From assembly GCA_013396655.1 (NCBI GenBank), contig WBMV01009268.1, positions 434,001-498,000 of the forward strand: a DNA stretch of 64,000 bases, read 5' to 3'. Positions 44,901 through 53,192 of this stretch are shown piece after piece. This DNA is from Campylorhamphus procurvoides. Taxonomy: Eukaryota > Chordata > Aves > Passeriformes > Dendrocolaptidae. The number at the start of each line of letters is the position of its first letter. The stretch's first letter is position 1. The notes beneath the pieces are model-generated. The model was given only the letters and a program-made list of their open reading frames with translations. It was not told the origin of the DNA and searched no databases. The position numbers and the translations under genes are program-made.

Positions 44901-47668
44901 GAGATGTGCTCCCCCAAGACGGGGATTTCCATCTGTATGCAAGGCTTGCCATGTGGCAGGGGCTGTTTTTGCTACCTCTTCATCCATTTCATAATTTCCC
45001 TATGCCTGAACGCAAATTTTCCCTGGCAGCAGCTCCAGACAGGATCAGGCACCTTCCGACTCCGCAATAAACCTATAAATTAAAAAATAATATAACCCCT
45101 AAATTAGTAAACCCCTGTTTAATTCATTTGCTTCTAATAAAACCGTGGTTTTGTTTCTCATAAGGCCTCTGCTACTTGCCCTTGCTTGGGCCACAGCCCT
45201 TAGGAAATCCACATTGTGCAACAGGGGCATAGCCTCAAACATGCTGTTTCAAGGCCTAAGGACTTGCAGCTCATCATGGGTTGTGTTGGACTTTACCCAT
45301 GAGCTTTTTCCTACTACCAGGAGCAGCATGGCATTGTGTTCTTGCTAGCATTGCTTCCCCTTCTGGTCTAGGAGAGCTGAGGATCAGTGGTCTTCTGCCA
45401 AGCATCTCAGTACCTGAGGGAGGGACAGCTCAGCTTCACTGTACAGTGACTGGCAACAACGTGACTATAAGGTGGTCAAGGTAAGCAAAAATGAGACACA
45501 AAAATTACTGTTCCTTCTCTTCACAAACCTCATCATTTACGCTCTAAATACTAACACAGGGTGCCTGCTAGATGTGGCAGAGACCACTGTTCTTTAGTAT
45601 CACCTACCCTTTCTTAAACGACTTGGATGTTACCAAAAAAATCCTGGGCAAGATCCCAGTGGGGTGGGGTGGGGTCATCAAGTTCATGTTCCAGCCAAAT
45701 AAGGAGGAAAGCAAACATTAAGATTTCATGGAGTTCAGAAGGGCTCTGTGCTGGAAAGCCAGTCACATGACAGTAGCAACAATTAAAATGAGTTATCAGG
45801 GGAAAACCTTGAGTTGCTCTTTACAAAACCCTCTCTGCCTAACCCTAGCAAACATTTCAGTCCTTACAAGAGCAACTCTTCTCCCACGTTCCTGCTGCAA
45901 TAGTTCTCTCCATGTACTGTCAAGTGGAAGGAAAGGAGTTTTAAAGTGAAAAGCTGTGTCCTCTTCTCTTGATTGTTTACTGGGAAACTCTGAATTTGTG
46001 CAAGTGTTTGGTGGGGTTTTTTTCTGCTGTTTGACAACAATCAGTTCTGTTTTGGAGCCTTCTTACAAAGTATCCACAGAGATGGACTGGTAATTGTTTA
46101 AATCCCTTTACTCTGAGGGTTAGGACTGAAGCCGGCCATCTAACAAAGAGAGCTTTTCTTCTCTACATAAGTTTGGTATTTGAGTTAACAAAATGATGCA
46201 CATTTCCGAGTCTGAATGAAACCCTTTTCACTGAAACAAATTTCATTTTGCTGGTAACTAGAAATTCATAATTCAGGCAGTTTTCCTGCTGGGCACAGGT
46301 TATTCCAGGAGGAACTGAACAGACACAATCTTGCTGTTTTTTCAAACTTTTAAGGGAGAGGAAAGAGGGTGCATTGCTCACTACTCCATATGCTCCTCAA
46401 GCAATATGTGCTGCTATCAATGCCAGCCAAACAAGTACTGCCAGACCACAACCTGGAGAGAAGGAAAGGCACGCTGGATTTTCTCTCAGTCCTTCAAACC
46501 TCAAAAATGTGTACTAGCAGAAAGGGCAATGTCTTTATACGGAACACGCAGCGAGCGACCTCCCACACAGACTGTGGGCTGACGGATGCAGACTCACTCA
46601 GGCTTGTGTTACTACACAATTACAGGGACAGGCCGGGGCAAAAGATTTCTTCTTCCTTTCTGCTGAATTTGTAAAAATTCACCCTTTTCACAGAGCATCA
46701 GTTTCCAAAGAGCACAAGGAGCTCCTCGAGCCCCCACGGGTAGAAATAGTGATACAAAACGTTTTTCTCCCTAGGAACGGAGTCCCCATGCGGGGGGATG
46801 GCCACCACATCCACCTGTCCCAGGATGGAAGCCTGGTCATAAGCAACGTCCAAGAGGCTGACGAGGGATCCTACACATGCAGTGCCTACAGCAGCAGTAA
46901 CTCTGTCAGTGCCAGCACGGAGGTGAAGGTGCTGAGGAGCAGTCCTAGCAGTGAGTACAGCCTGGCCTTCCAGCTTCTCCTGGCACAGTGCCTGTCTCAC
47001 AGCCACTGTTGTCAGTCTGCCCATTGCATGCACCAGTCCACCACCAGCCTTGGGCTTTGGGGAGCAGCAGGAGCCTTTGGGTCGTGCTACACAAGGAGCC
47101 CCACTTTTCCTGGGCAGAAAGGCAGGATGGTGGAAATGCCCCTAACCAGGGCACTGGGAGCCTAAACAATATGCTGAGGCCAAAATGCCGTAGTTGGTTG
47201 ACCAAAGAGTTTGCTGCAAGATTTACAGCTGGACTGTAGACACTATTCAGGTGAATTTACACAAAGTATAGATAGAGTGGCCTCTCATCAGAAAGTCAAC
47301 CCCAGAAACTGCATTCTCCTCCTGTATCTCACCAGAGGTGTCAGTTTCATCTTGATACTCATCATCTCTTTCTTGATGTTGGACTAAATTTAGAACAATC
47401 TCCTTAGAACCAGTGGGGTGGAGAAAACAGGAATGTACTGTGTCTTTTGTGAAGGACAAGCAACCTGAGAATAAATTTACAGCTGGTTCATCTTTTCTTG
47501 GCTGCAGCTACTGTGAGTCACGTCGCGGACCTGAGCAGAGAGTGCGTGGACCAGCCCCACCTCGCCAACTGTGACCTGATCCTGCAGGCCCAGCTCTGTG
47601 GTAACGAGTACTACTCCAGCTTCTGCTGTGCCAGCTGTGCCCGCCACCGACCACATCACCACGGGTGA
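11927..47668 (+). CDS. PAPLN: PAPLN, papilin: secreted multidomain matrix glycoprotein (whole coding span, 26 exons)
   Basis: Coding exons: 11933-11989, 20855-20970, 22306-22366, 22639-22741, 23618-23748, 24085-24208, 24945-25025, 26008-26180, 26716-26839, 27908-28034, 30828-31035, 32678-32854, 34148-34304, 34913-34999, 35532-35820, 35944-36061, 36752-36881, 38092-38743, 39374-39511, 40896-41020, 41777-41915, 43321-43458, 44104-44231, 45372-45480, 46775-46950, 47508-47668. They total 4,029 nt, giving 1,342 residues plus stop, with phase kept at every junction. From memory human papilin is about 1,278 residues, so this looks full length. Approximate domains by residue: signal peptide 1-19; TSP1 29-80; ADAMTS-type cysteine-rich and spacer 80-300; TSP1 repeats 2-5 at 310-546; papilin cassettes 640-750; Kunitz 757-812; polar linker 812-970; Ig 1 975-1059; Ig 2 1108-1194; Ig 3 1195-1278; PLAC 1299-1332. 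Papilins are basement-membrane and matrix proteins related to the non-catalytic half of ADAMTS enzymes; no metalloprotease domain is present, as expected. The cellular role of vertebrate papilin is poorly defined. Confidence 0.96.
14083..14154 (+). repeat. 36-bp direct tandem duplication
   Basis: Two adjacent 36-base copies (14083-14118 and 14119-14154) differ at three positions. Each contains TTCTTTGCAG, an acceptor-like string. It is too short to be a known satellite and looks like a local slippage duplication. Confidence 0.85.
14720..15110 (-). pseudogene. Possible degraded coding relic of unknown origin
   Basis: One minus-strand frame stays open for 126 codons, and overlapping shifted frames give coiled-coil-like pieces such as [18 protein letters not shown] and [12 protein letters not shown]. 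This pattern would fit a frameshifted processed pseudogene. I do not recognise the parent, and the pieces may be chance. Confidence 0.15.
20855..20970 (+). CDS. PAPLN: PAPLN exon 2: mature N-terminus and start of TSP1 repeat 1
   Basis: The acceptor TTTACAG is followed by a basic stretch (RRMRRQ) and then the TSP1 signature: three Trp spaced three residues apart (WGSWGQW) and CSRSCGGG. The Trp spacing suits C-mannosylation and the CSRSCGG motif suits O-fucosylation, both usual in TSP1 domains. The donor GTGACG starts at 20971; the exon ends in phase 2. Confidence 0.95.
22306..22366 (+). CDS. PAPLN: PAPLN exon 3: TSP1 repeat 1, central part
   Basis: A 61-nt exon with acceptor TTTCAG and donor GTATAG. 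It continues TSP1 repeat 1 with [20 protein letters not shown], which resembles the same stretch of mammalian papilin. Confidence 0.93.
22639..22741 (+). CDS. PAPLN: PAPLN exon 4: end of TSP1 repeat 1 and start of ADAMTS-type cysteine-rich region
   Basis: It starts with [19 protein letters not shown], the junction between TSP1 and the cysteine-rich region in ADAMTS-like proteins, and ends near KWLPYYG. Acceptor AAACAG; donor GTAATG from 22742; phase 1 at the end. Confidence 0.94.
23618..23748 (+). CDS. PAPLN: PAPLN exon 5: ADAMTS-type cysteine-rich region
   Basis: It encodes [20 protein letters not shown] and then [18 protein letters not shown], with the regularly spaced Cys of the ADAMTS/ADAMTSL cysteine-rich module. 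Acceptor CTGCCAG; donor GTTAGT from 23749; phase 0. Confidence 0.95.
24085..24208 (+). CDS. PAPLN: PAPLN exon 6: end of cysteine-rich region
   Basis: It carries VGCDN and [19 protein letters not shown], the [12 protein letters not shown] motif that closes the ADAMTS cysteine-rich region. Acceptor TGACAG; donor GTACAG from 24209; phase 1 at the end. Confidence 0.95.
24945..25025 (+). CDS. PAPLN: PAPLN exon 7: ADAMTS spacer, first part
   Basis: An 81-nt exon after a T-rich tract and TCAG. It encodes [18 protein letters not shown], the opening beta strands of the ADAMTS spacer domain. Donor GTAAGA from 25026. Confidence 0.95.
   Translation, partial: VTIKSLSSLWEPQASKLRRLCPAGTS
26008..26180 (+). 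CDS. PAPLN: PAPLN exon 8: ADAMTS spacer, central part
   Basis: It encodes [18 protein letters not shown] and then [20 protein letters not shown], closely similar to mammalian papilin. Acceptor TGTCCAG; donor GTAAGC from 26181; phase 0. The long opposite-strand reading frame here is a shadow of this exon. Confidence 0.96.
26716..26839 (+). CDS. PAPLN: PAPLN exon 9: spacer end and start of TSP1 repeat 2
   Basis: [18 protein letters not shown] ends the spacer, then [14 protein letters not shown] opens the second TSP1 repeat. Acceptor TCACAG; donor GTAAGG from 26840; phase 1. Confidence 0.96.
27908..28034 (+). CDS. PAPLN: PAPLN exon 10: TSP1 repeat 2, remainder
   Basis: It encodes [20 protein letters not shown] and ends [10 protein letters not shown]. 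It contains an N-glycosylation sequon (NRT) just before the CGHQAC cysteines. Acceptor ACTGTAG; donor GTATGA from 28035; phase 2. Confidence 0.95.
30828..31035 (+). CDS. PAPLN: PAPLN exon 11: TSP1 repeat 3 and start of repeat 4
   Basis: It encodes [20 protein letters not shown], then SVYCVAFDG, and [17 protein letters not shown] leading into the next repeat. Acceptor CTGCAG after a long T run; donor GTGAGG from 31036; phase 0. Confidence 0.96.
32678..32854 (+). CDS. PAPLN: PAPLN exon 12: TSP1 repeat 4 and start of repeat 5
   Basis: It starts in phase 0 with [17 protein letters not shown], ends the repeat with QPCLKENC, and opens repeat 5 with WHVGDWGL. Acceptor TCTGCAG; donor GTGAGC from 32855. 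Confidence 0.96.
34148..34304 (+). CDS. PAPLN: PAPLN exon 13: TSP1 repeat 5
   Basis: The acceptor TGTCCAAG is purine-rich next to the AG. The exon encodes [20 protein letters not shown] and closes with [13 protein letters not shown]. Donor GTGAGT from 34305; phase 1. The Cys pattern matches the last papilin TSP1 repeat. Confidence 0.93.
34913..34999 (+). CDS. PAPLN: PAPLN exon 14: linker after the TSP1 repeats
   Basis: It encodes VPSMQD followed by a poorly conserved polar stretch ending NPNSPAP. VPSMQD is conserved at this place in mammals. The donor is the non-ideal GTTTGG from 35000; reading on without splicing reaches a stop within a few codons, so splicing here is needed. Confidence 0.85.
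35532..35820 (+). CDS. PAPLN: PAPLN exon 15: polar linker and papilin cassette 1
   Basis: After a His/Ser/Pro-rich linker it encodes [19 protein letters not shown] and then RGC, the first papilin cassette (Cys, GCC, Cys). Acceptor CCCCAG; donor GTAGCT from 35821; phase 2. Confidence 0.92.
35944..36061 (+). CDS. PAPLN: PAPLN exon 16: papilin cassette 2
   Basis: It encodes [19 protein letters not shown], the second cassette, then a short polar tail with several Thr and Ser. Acceptor CTGTAG; donor GTAAGT from 36062; phase 0. Confidence 0.92.
36752..36881 (+). CDS. PAPLN: PAPLN exon 17: papilin cassette 3
   Basis: It encodes [20 protein letters not shown] and then RGEGC, the third cassette. The most likely acceptor is TCTCTAAG, after a good pyrimidine tract. 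An in-frame AG at 36773-36774 (TCCCAG) would give a start 23 bases downstream only by breaking phase elsewhere, so the 36752 start is preferred. Donor GTAAGT from 36882; phase 1. Confidence 0.87.
38092..38743 (+). CDS. PAPLN: PAPLN exon 18: Kunitz domain and long disordered linker
   Basis: The largest exon, 652 nt. The first 55 codons form a complete Kunitz/BPTI domain with all six Cys, including [29 protein letters not shown] and the closing Cys. The rest is a Ser/Gln/His/Gly/Arg-rich, Cys-free linker that looks disordered. The P1 position is Thr, not Lys or Arg, and the next residue is a sequon Asn, so classical trypsin inhibition is unlikely. Acceptor TTGGCAG; donor GTGATG from 38744; phase 2. 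Confidence 0.95.
39374..39511 (+). CDS. PAPLN: PAPLN exon 19: Ig-like domain 1, N-terminal half
   Basis: It encodes [17 protein letters not shown] with the B-strand Cys, and [13 protein letters not shown] with the C-strand Trp. Acceptor TTTCAG; donor GTGAGC from 39512; phase 2. Splitting an Ig domain across two exons recurs in all three Ig domains here. Confidence 0.93.
39590..40157 (-). mobile_element. Solo LTR of an avian endogenous retrovirus (ERVL-like), antisense to PAPLN
   Basis: On the minus strand it runs from TGCGTTCTGGTTTTGGCTGG to GGGGTGAAACCATGACA. These ends, and internal stretches such as ATTCCATACCACATGACATC, closely resemble a solo-LTR family widespread in neoavian birds, which I associate with the TguLTR5 group. 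About 568 bp, in the intron between PAPLN exons 19 and 20. No clear target-site duplication is visible and no internal viral genes are present. Confidence 0.72.
40896..41020 (+). CDS. PAPLN: PAPLN exon 20: Ig-like domain 1, C-terminal half
   Basis: It encodes [20 protein letters not shown], containing the DAGTYTC F-strand signature of I-set Ig domains. Acceptor ATTGCAG; donor GTGAAG from 41021; phase 1. Confidence 0.93.
41777..41915 (+). CDS. PAPLN: PAPLN exon 21: linker between Ig domains 1 and 2
   Basis: A 139-nt exon coding a polar, charged, Cys-free linker. It is placed by acceptor GAATAG, donor GTAAGC from 41916 and correct phases (1 in, 2 out). The sequence is weakly conserved, so this call rests mainly on phase and position. 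Confidence 0.78.
43321..43458 (+). CDS. PAPLN: PAPLN exon 22: Ig-like domain 2, N-terminal half
   Basis: It encodes [20 protein letters not shown] and then [12 protein letters not shown], giving the B-strand Cys and C-strand Trp. Acceptor TTTGCAG; donor GTGAGC from 43459; phase 2. It has the same length as exon 19 (138 nt), consistent with internal domain duplication. Confidence 0.93.
44104..44231 (+). CDS. PAPLN: PAPLN exon 23: Ig-like domain 2, C-terminal half
   Basis: It encodes [20 protein letters not shown] and then [10 protein letters not shown]. Phe replaces the usual Tyr before the F-strand Cys. Acceptor TTCCCAG; donor GTACTG from 44232; phase 1. Confidence 0.93.
44591..45251 (-). 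mobile_element. Solo LTR of an endogenous retrovirus, antisense to PAPLN
   Basis: 661 bp with TG...CA ends: minus-strand start TGAAACAGCATG, end TTTTTCTCACA. Flanks AGGC at 44587-44590 and at 45252-45255 form a candidate 4-bp target-site duplication. LTR-like signals on the minus strand include TTAAAAGG, GCTATTAAAACC and AATAAATGAG near the 3' end. It lies in the intron before PAPLN exon 24. I cannot name the family; no viral gene is present. Confidence 0.6.
45372..45480 (+). CDS. PAPLN: PAPLN exon 24: Ig-like domain 3, N-terminal half
   Basis: It encodes [20 protein letters not shown], then LHC and NVTIRWS. The start lies only 120 bases beyond a solo LTR insertion. Acceptor GGTCTAG; donor GTAAGC from 45481; phase 2. 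Confidence 0.93.
46775..46950 (+). CDS. PAPLN: PAPLN exon 25: Ig-like domain 3, C-terminal half
   Basis: It encodes [20 protein letters not shown] and then [14 protein letters not shown] with a TEVKVL final strand. Acceptor CCCTAG; donor GTGAGT from 46951; phase 1. Confidence 0.94.
47508..47668 (+). CDS. PAPLN: PAPLN exon 26: PLAC domain and stop codon
   Basis: It encodes [20 protein letters not shown] and then [10 protein letters not shown], the six-Cys PLAC (protease and lacunin) domain that closes papilin and many ADAMTS-like proteins. A short His/Arg-rich tail (RHRPHHHG) ends at TGA 47666-47668. Acceptor GCTGCAG. Confidence 0.95.
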
Positions 47669-50600
47669 CAGACACCCCTCGGCCACAGCCAAGCACAGGT
47701 GACCAGGACAAGGCTGGGAGTCTGAACTCTGTTCTTTCACCGTGTGGGACTGTCCTGGGAACTCTGTCCTGCTGGAGAGCTCAAGAGGGTGAACTGATCA
47801 GCATGCAGTGGGTGTAAAGGTTCAAATGTGGGAGACCCACCACCCTCAAGGTTATTGTAAATTCAATTCCTTTCCCCCCTGTATGCCTTGCTTTACCTAA
47901 TCCATCTCTTAAGGGTAGTTGCTGTCATTCACAGAGCTTGATATTAGAAAAGTAAGGATGACGTGACTAGAAAAAGCAGATAACCAGCATGAAAGAGGGA
48001 GACACCAATTCTTCTTGTACAAGTAAGAGAGAGAAGTGCTCTTAAAAAAATAATCTCTGAAGTGTTTTTGAAGTTGGGCCTGAACCAAAAGCACTAATGA
48101 GCAATGAGCATTTGTAATCCTGGGGAGCACTTTTCATCTAAATGAGAAACAGCTTGATGCATATAAAATTAGTGTTCAGGTTCTAGGAGATTACTAGCTC
48201 TAGGGATGCAGCTGTAATGTCATGTTACTGTAGCTGTTTCATTCCAGTAGACTTAAACAAATTTCCAGTAGGGTCAGTTTGGTTTCTACTTGACTGTAAT
48301 CAGCTTTGGAGTGCAATGCAGGAACAATGCTTCACAGAAAGCTTAAGACAAAATAGAAAATACTTTTAGCCCTTCCTGACTGTTAGGGGTAATTTAGATG
48401 AATATACCAATACCTAGCTGTTCTGAGATGCTGCAGTTTAAATATCACTCATTCTAGGAAGGCCCAACAGATAATTTTTTTCCTCTAAGCCAGAACTGTG
48501 CTGTTCAATTTATCACAAAACTGGGGTGAGTGGTAGTGTTGTGCTGAGTTTCAGCTTGGGGGGAACAAATAATATACACATAGAAGTATGCGTGAGTTTT
48601 AACTTGTCAGAATAAAACTCCCAAAGATCTGCTCTAGTCTCAGTTAAGTCTGGGAAAGTCTGGCTCTGCATGTGGCCTGGTGCATACTACTACAGGCTGA
48701 CAAGCTAGGGCTTCCAGATGCACAGCAGCTGCAGCTGAAAAGCATCCTTCATTTCAAGACCAACACAGTGTGGCAGCAGGCATGCATTTGAGGCTCTCAA
48801 AGTCTCAGGCATTAAGAGGGCGGAAGGTGAGATTATATCATGATTTGTTAAACCAGGAAAGGCACTTAGGTGTCTTCAGGATCTCAAAATGGAATTTCTG
48901 AGCAAAAGCAATTTTTTTACAGCCTCCACAGTATTGTTTTACCCAAGCATCAGCCCTGACACTCCCCTTCTTCCTCATTCCAAACTCTTTGCTGAGACTT
49001 GGATGGGTGGATCGTATTAATTAGCACCATTACCCCTGTATTATTTGCATAGATGTAGCTACAAACAAGGAGACTGGTCTGTAGACGATGTTTTGGATGT
49101 GAGCATGGTAGACTGGGGTTTTTTAACTTTTGTCTTCTGTTACTTTAAGGCTTCTAAGGACAGCAGCTAATTCAGGACTGTGCTCACACCACTCTCCTCT
49201 CCTTCAGTCAAGACTCAGTACCCATCAGGGCAGCAGCAACACATGGCTTTAAATCCTCAAGCTGACAGCCAAAACTGGTTTGTACTCTTAAGTCCAGTAA
49301 ATCAGTTCAGATGGACCTAAAAATAAGAATTACTGACCTGATGATTGCTTAAAGATGTGAACAAACTGAGAAGTCTAGAAGCAATCCAGTAAAGGAGGGA
49401 GAGGTGACAGTCACACAGCTATTTGGGGCTGGGTCTTTCTGTGGTCTGAGAGATTCTGTTTGCCAAAAAAGACAAAAATACTTATTTTGCAGTTAAGATC
49501 CTTTGATTTGATTAGGGAAAACTGCCTCTGCTGTAATGCAGGGCAGGTGTTAGATTTAAGGTTTGAAGGGGAAATCACTGGTTATTTAAGAACAATGAAA
49601 TGGTCCTGAGAACTTCAAATTGTGTTTGTACATATTCTTACATTTAACAGCTCAGCCCAGTATCTTTTTCTCTGTGTGTTTAGGATATTTTCGTATTTTA
49701 CTACATAGTGTGATTTTTGTCTTTTGAGAGCAGGGGACTAATCACAGACTCTGTAAATGCCAGTCTTATTGACGCCCTCTCAGTTCATATGTGGCAGGCA
49801 TTGAGGGGCAATCAAGGGCTGCACACCTGCTTAGGGGCAGGGCTAGAAGTTCGTGTGTGTATCCATCTTTTACGCAGCATAAGTAGTCAGTTCTATAAAA
49901 TCCCTTTCTACTACATCAGAAGCTCTATTTTTAGACTATTTAAATATTCTGTGTAGTCAGCTATCATTTAAGCTGTATGGTTATATAGGATGGGGCCAGG
50001 AAGCACTTTCTCAAGAGGGCTGTAACAGCCCCCTGCACTCTGGTGGGCAGGACTTTAACAGTGGAAGTGCTTTGGTTAGGGGAGGGTTTATTCTGACCTC
50101 CTTTCAGCTGCATAACCATGGCAGTAAGGGTGGGATTGGCAGGCATGCAGTTCTCTGATTCAAATACATGCCATCACTGTAACAGTTAATTAATGGGGTT
50201 TTACATTTCTCCTATTTAACAAGATGAGCTTCTCCCTTTCTGTAGTACCACTTAACCACCCGACTCAATGTTTACTTTTTGGAGAATCAAGATGTTAATT
50301 TTCTTTCCTAAACAATGGATTGTAGGAAGTTCTTATCTCTAGGGCAGGAGAAGGGTGTAGCTATACTGGGCTATTTTCAGCTATCTTGGGGCACTTACTG
50401 TGAAAGATAGGAAACTAACAGAATAAGCTATAGCTACTTTAGTTCCTACTATAAATGTCTACAAATATTTGTTAGCTTTTTGGAAGCTGAAAAAAGCATT
50501 GATACCAACTCAAATAGCATAGGAAGTGTTTCCATTACTATTCATATCATACTGAAAACAGGTAAGAATCTGTGAAGTAAAAAGTCGCAGTTTTCTAGGC

Positions 50601-51224
50601 TGTGTCACTGTGAGACTCACTGTACTTGCCTGGAAATGGAAGCTGCTGGCAGGCTCCAATGCTAGGCCAGACAAAGGGAGCATTTCTTCCCCTTCAGGTT
50701 ACAGAGTCTGACTTTCCCTTGTGTCTAAGCTGACGTGGTGCCCAAGAGAATGCAGTGAGAACCAGTCGCACTAACAGGGTAGGTACGGGCTCACTGGAAG
50801 AACAGAAAAGGAGGGAAAATACACCATCATCTCATATGGCTCCATTTAGTAGTAGGGGAAAGAAACAGAGTTTTCCTCCTTGCCCTTACTGAATGTCAGT
50901 GTGCTCATATTTGTCTCTCTGCAAATACTCAGTGATAGAAAAATACAGTGAAGCAAAGCCAGAATCTGATGTTTTCAGTAACACTGTCCATTTTAGAGCT
51001 TAAAATGATTATGGGACACAAAGATATTTTGCAAGTAAATTCAGTCTTAAAGTTCAAGGTTACCTAACTTTGTACTAAATGAGAGGGGTTAAGATACTAT
51101 TCTTCAGCTTCTAGGTTGGCAAGCAGGGCTTATCTACATTCACCTAACAACACTGAAGACAGACAGCCAGAAGAGCAAATATTGAAAACTGAACTGGGGT
51201 GGGAAATAAAGCGTTCACAAACAG
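47669..51224. other. PAPLN 3' UTR and PAPLN-NUMB intergenic DNA
   Basis: The PAPLN 3' UTR probably occupies 47669 to about 48630. The remaining 2.6 kb is AT-rich, unique-looking sequence with no open frame resembling a known protein, no clear transposon and no RNA gene that I can recognise. Confidence 0.6.
48611..48616 (+). terminator. PAPLN: Candidate PAPLN polyadenylation signal (AATAAA)
   Basis: The first canonical AATAAA downstream of the PAPLN stop on the + strand, about 940 bases on. GT-containing sequence follows. A variant hexamer nearer the stop cannot be excluded. Confidence 0.4.
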
Positions 51225-52458
51225 TGCTTCTACCACCAACATTTATTTCTGGTAAAGCAGATTATAAATCATCAGTACAAATATATATAACTTACATTTG
51301 CTTGTAAGGCCAAAGTTTAAAAGTAAAGTTAAAATGAGATGGTTTTCACAAGTCACCAGAGGCAGAACCTGGACCAGCTGCAGCCTTAACCACAAGGTTT
51401 CACAAATCAGTGGGAAAAAATAAAACCAAAGTTAAAAACCGCTAAGAACTATTGACAGACAAACATAAAATGGTTTCCCAGGCAGTCCCAGGACGTAGAT
51501 ATGATTACAGTAAGTTGTCACAGTAGTGTTAGAACCAATAGATTAAGACAAAGAAACTGCAGCAATATATGAAAGGAAAAAAACATACTATATAGAATAT
51601 GTAGATTGATTCCAATAAAAAACAGTAAGTGTTCCCCATGGTTTTCAAACCATGAAAATACTGTTCTTTAATTTTCTTTATTTAAAACTACGATATAATG
51701 ACTTATTGGTTGTGATTGTTGTTGCAATATGCTACTTACAATGAACAGATACAAGAACAAGCTAGAGCCCCTTTTTCCACACCCCCAATATTACTTACAA
51801 TAAGAATCAGAGATAAATCAATCTTATGTACAATTTCTTACATCCAACCCCCATTTTTTTTAACCTTTGGCAAGATTACTTACAACTCATACAGCTTTTA
51901 ATATCCAACTATTTAAAATATTCTAAATGCATAAAAATAAAGATTTTGGCTTTACTTTATTCTTTACATATAATATTCACTTTGTTACTCAAAATGGAAG
52001 CTCAACTTTTTCCACAAACCTAGCTTTTGCTAAGGTGACAACATCCCACCCATATCCACCCCCCACCCTACCCCATTTTTCCCTGAGGGGGAACATCCAG
52101 GACTTGCAGGGCATCAGAAGGACACAGGTACAAAAATCTGCCTTCCTTTCCATGTGAGATGATTGATGTTTCTGCAGAACGGGCTTTGGGACTGGTTGCC
52201 TTTCTTTGCTCCATTCAACTTCCAGCTTTCCAAGTGAGGAGGGAATGCAGACTGGGGTGACTCCAGGATTCTTTTTAAGAACTGCACATTAAATTCTCTG
52301 TATGTTTATATCTTCCCCATAATGCTCCCTCTTCCTAACCCATTTCTGTTTAAAGGGACCTTTGGGATTATCAAAGCAAACTGATCGAAAACAGTCCCCT
52401 TTGCTCCCTTTATCCCTCTTTGCTAATGTACAGTTTATCCACCCCCCCATAGGACTGC
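51225..52458 (-). other. NUMB: NUMB 3' untranslated region
   Basis: About 1.2 kb from the stop codon to a minus-strand AATAAA at 51247-51242. GT-rich sequence follows on the minus strand, which fits a cleavage site near 51225. Other AATAAA copies on the minus strand, at 51961-51956 and 51683-51678, could give shorter transcripts. The end is inferred, not observed. Confidence 0.65.
51242..51247 (-). terminator. NUMB: Candidate NUMB polyadenylation signal (AATAAA)
   Basis: A canonical hexamer on the minus strand, about 1.2 kb past the NUMB stop, followed within about 30 bases by a GT-rich element. It is the most distal good candidate before the intergenic region. Confidence 0.55.
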
Positions 52459-53192
52459 TTAAAGTTCAATCTCAAATGTCTTCTGTAAATCACTTGAGAA
52501 GGGGTTGGTTGGGGAGGGATTAGTGCGCTGCTTTGCCTTGCTCTCTAGTGCTGCCCACTGTGCTTCGAAGGGGTCTACCTGTGGAGCAGGGGCGGGAGGC
52601 TGGGAATGCTTGTCCTCAGCAGCCCATTTCCCACCGTCGACGCCGTTGAAGGCTGTGGAGCCATTGTGCTGCGCGGGGGGCGTGAAGAACGGGCTGGCTG
52701 TGCTGCTGCTGCTGCTGCTTTCGTACGGAGGGACCGTCTGCTGCTTCACCAGGCTGGGGGATTGATGCGGGTGGGCTGCTGGAGTGTGGCTTGCAGTACC
52801 AAAGACGTTGGCTACCATCTGGGAAGGGGTGATTCCAACCACAGGGACGCTCGGGGCTGCATAGGTCATCCCATTTGCTACAGCATAGGGCTGAGCTGGA
52901 ATAAACGCTGGCTGCATGGGTGGTACCACACCCACCGGCACAGGCTGAGGCGCAATGAAGCTGCTGACTGGGAAGGTTGGTGCTGACTGGGAGGCTGGAG
53001 CTGCTGGAGGGGGCTGGAGCAATGGCTGTGGGGCTGGGGCTGAGGTTGGCTGCGGCTGCTGCTGCTGCTGAGCTCTCACAGTCTTTGAGACCTCTTCCAA
53101 CCAGCGGTCTGCCTCCGAGGGAGTACGTCTGTGATTTCCTTGGAAGAGACTTGGTGAGGCTGCACCTGAGGAGGTGCTGCTCCATTCAGTGC
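52459..53192 (-). CDS. NUMB: NUMB last coding exon
   Basis: It opens with [18 protein letters not shown] and [20 protein letters not shown], then a poly-Gln and Pro/Ala-rich region, [11 protein letters not shown], a Ser tract, [20 protein letters not shown] and the final FEIEL with TAA at 52459-52461. Minus-strand acceptor CTTCCCAG. The Gln5 and Ser6 tracts are coded by CAG and AGC runs. Confidence 0.97.

Larger units (their letters stand above)
41916..47507 (+). other. PAPLN: PAPLN introns 21-25
   Basis: Introns at 41916-43320, 43459-44103, 44232-45371 (holding the solo LTR at 44591-45251), 45481-46774 and 46951-47507. There are short GGAT repeats near 44237-44262 and a GGGGT run near 45661-45675. 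Nothing else is recognised. Confidence 0.65.

Noticed and set aside
44822..45070. Open frames inside the second LTR
   Set aside because: They are short, resemble no protein, and lie within LTR sequence, which is normally non-coding.
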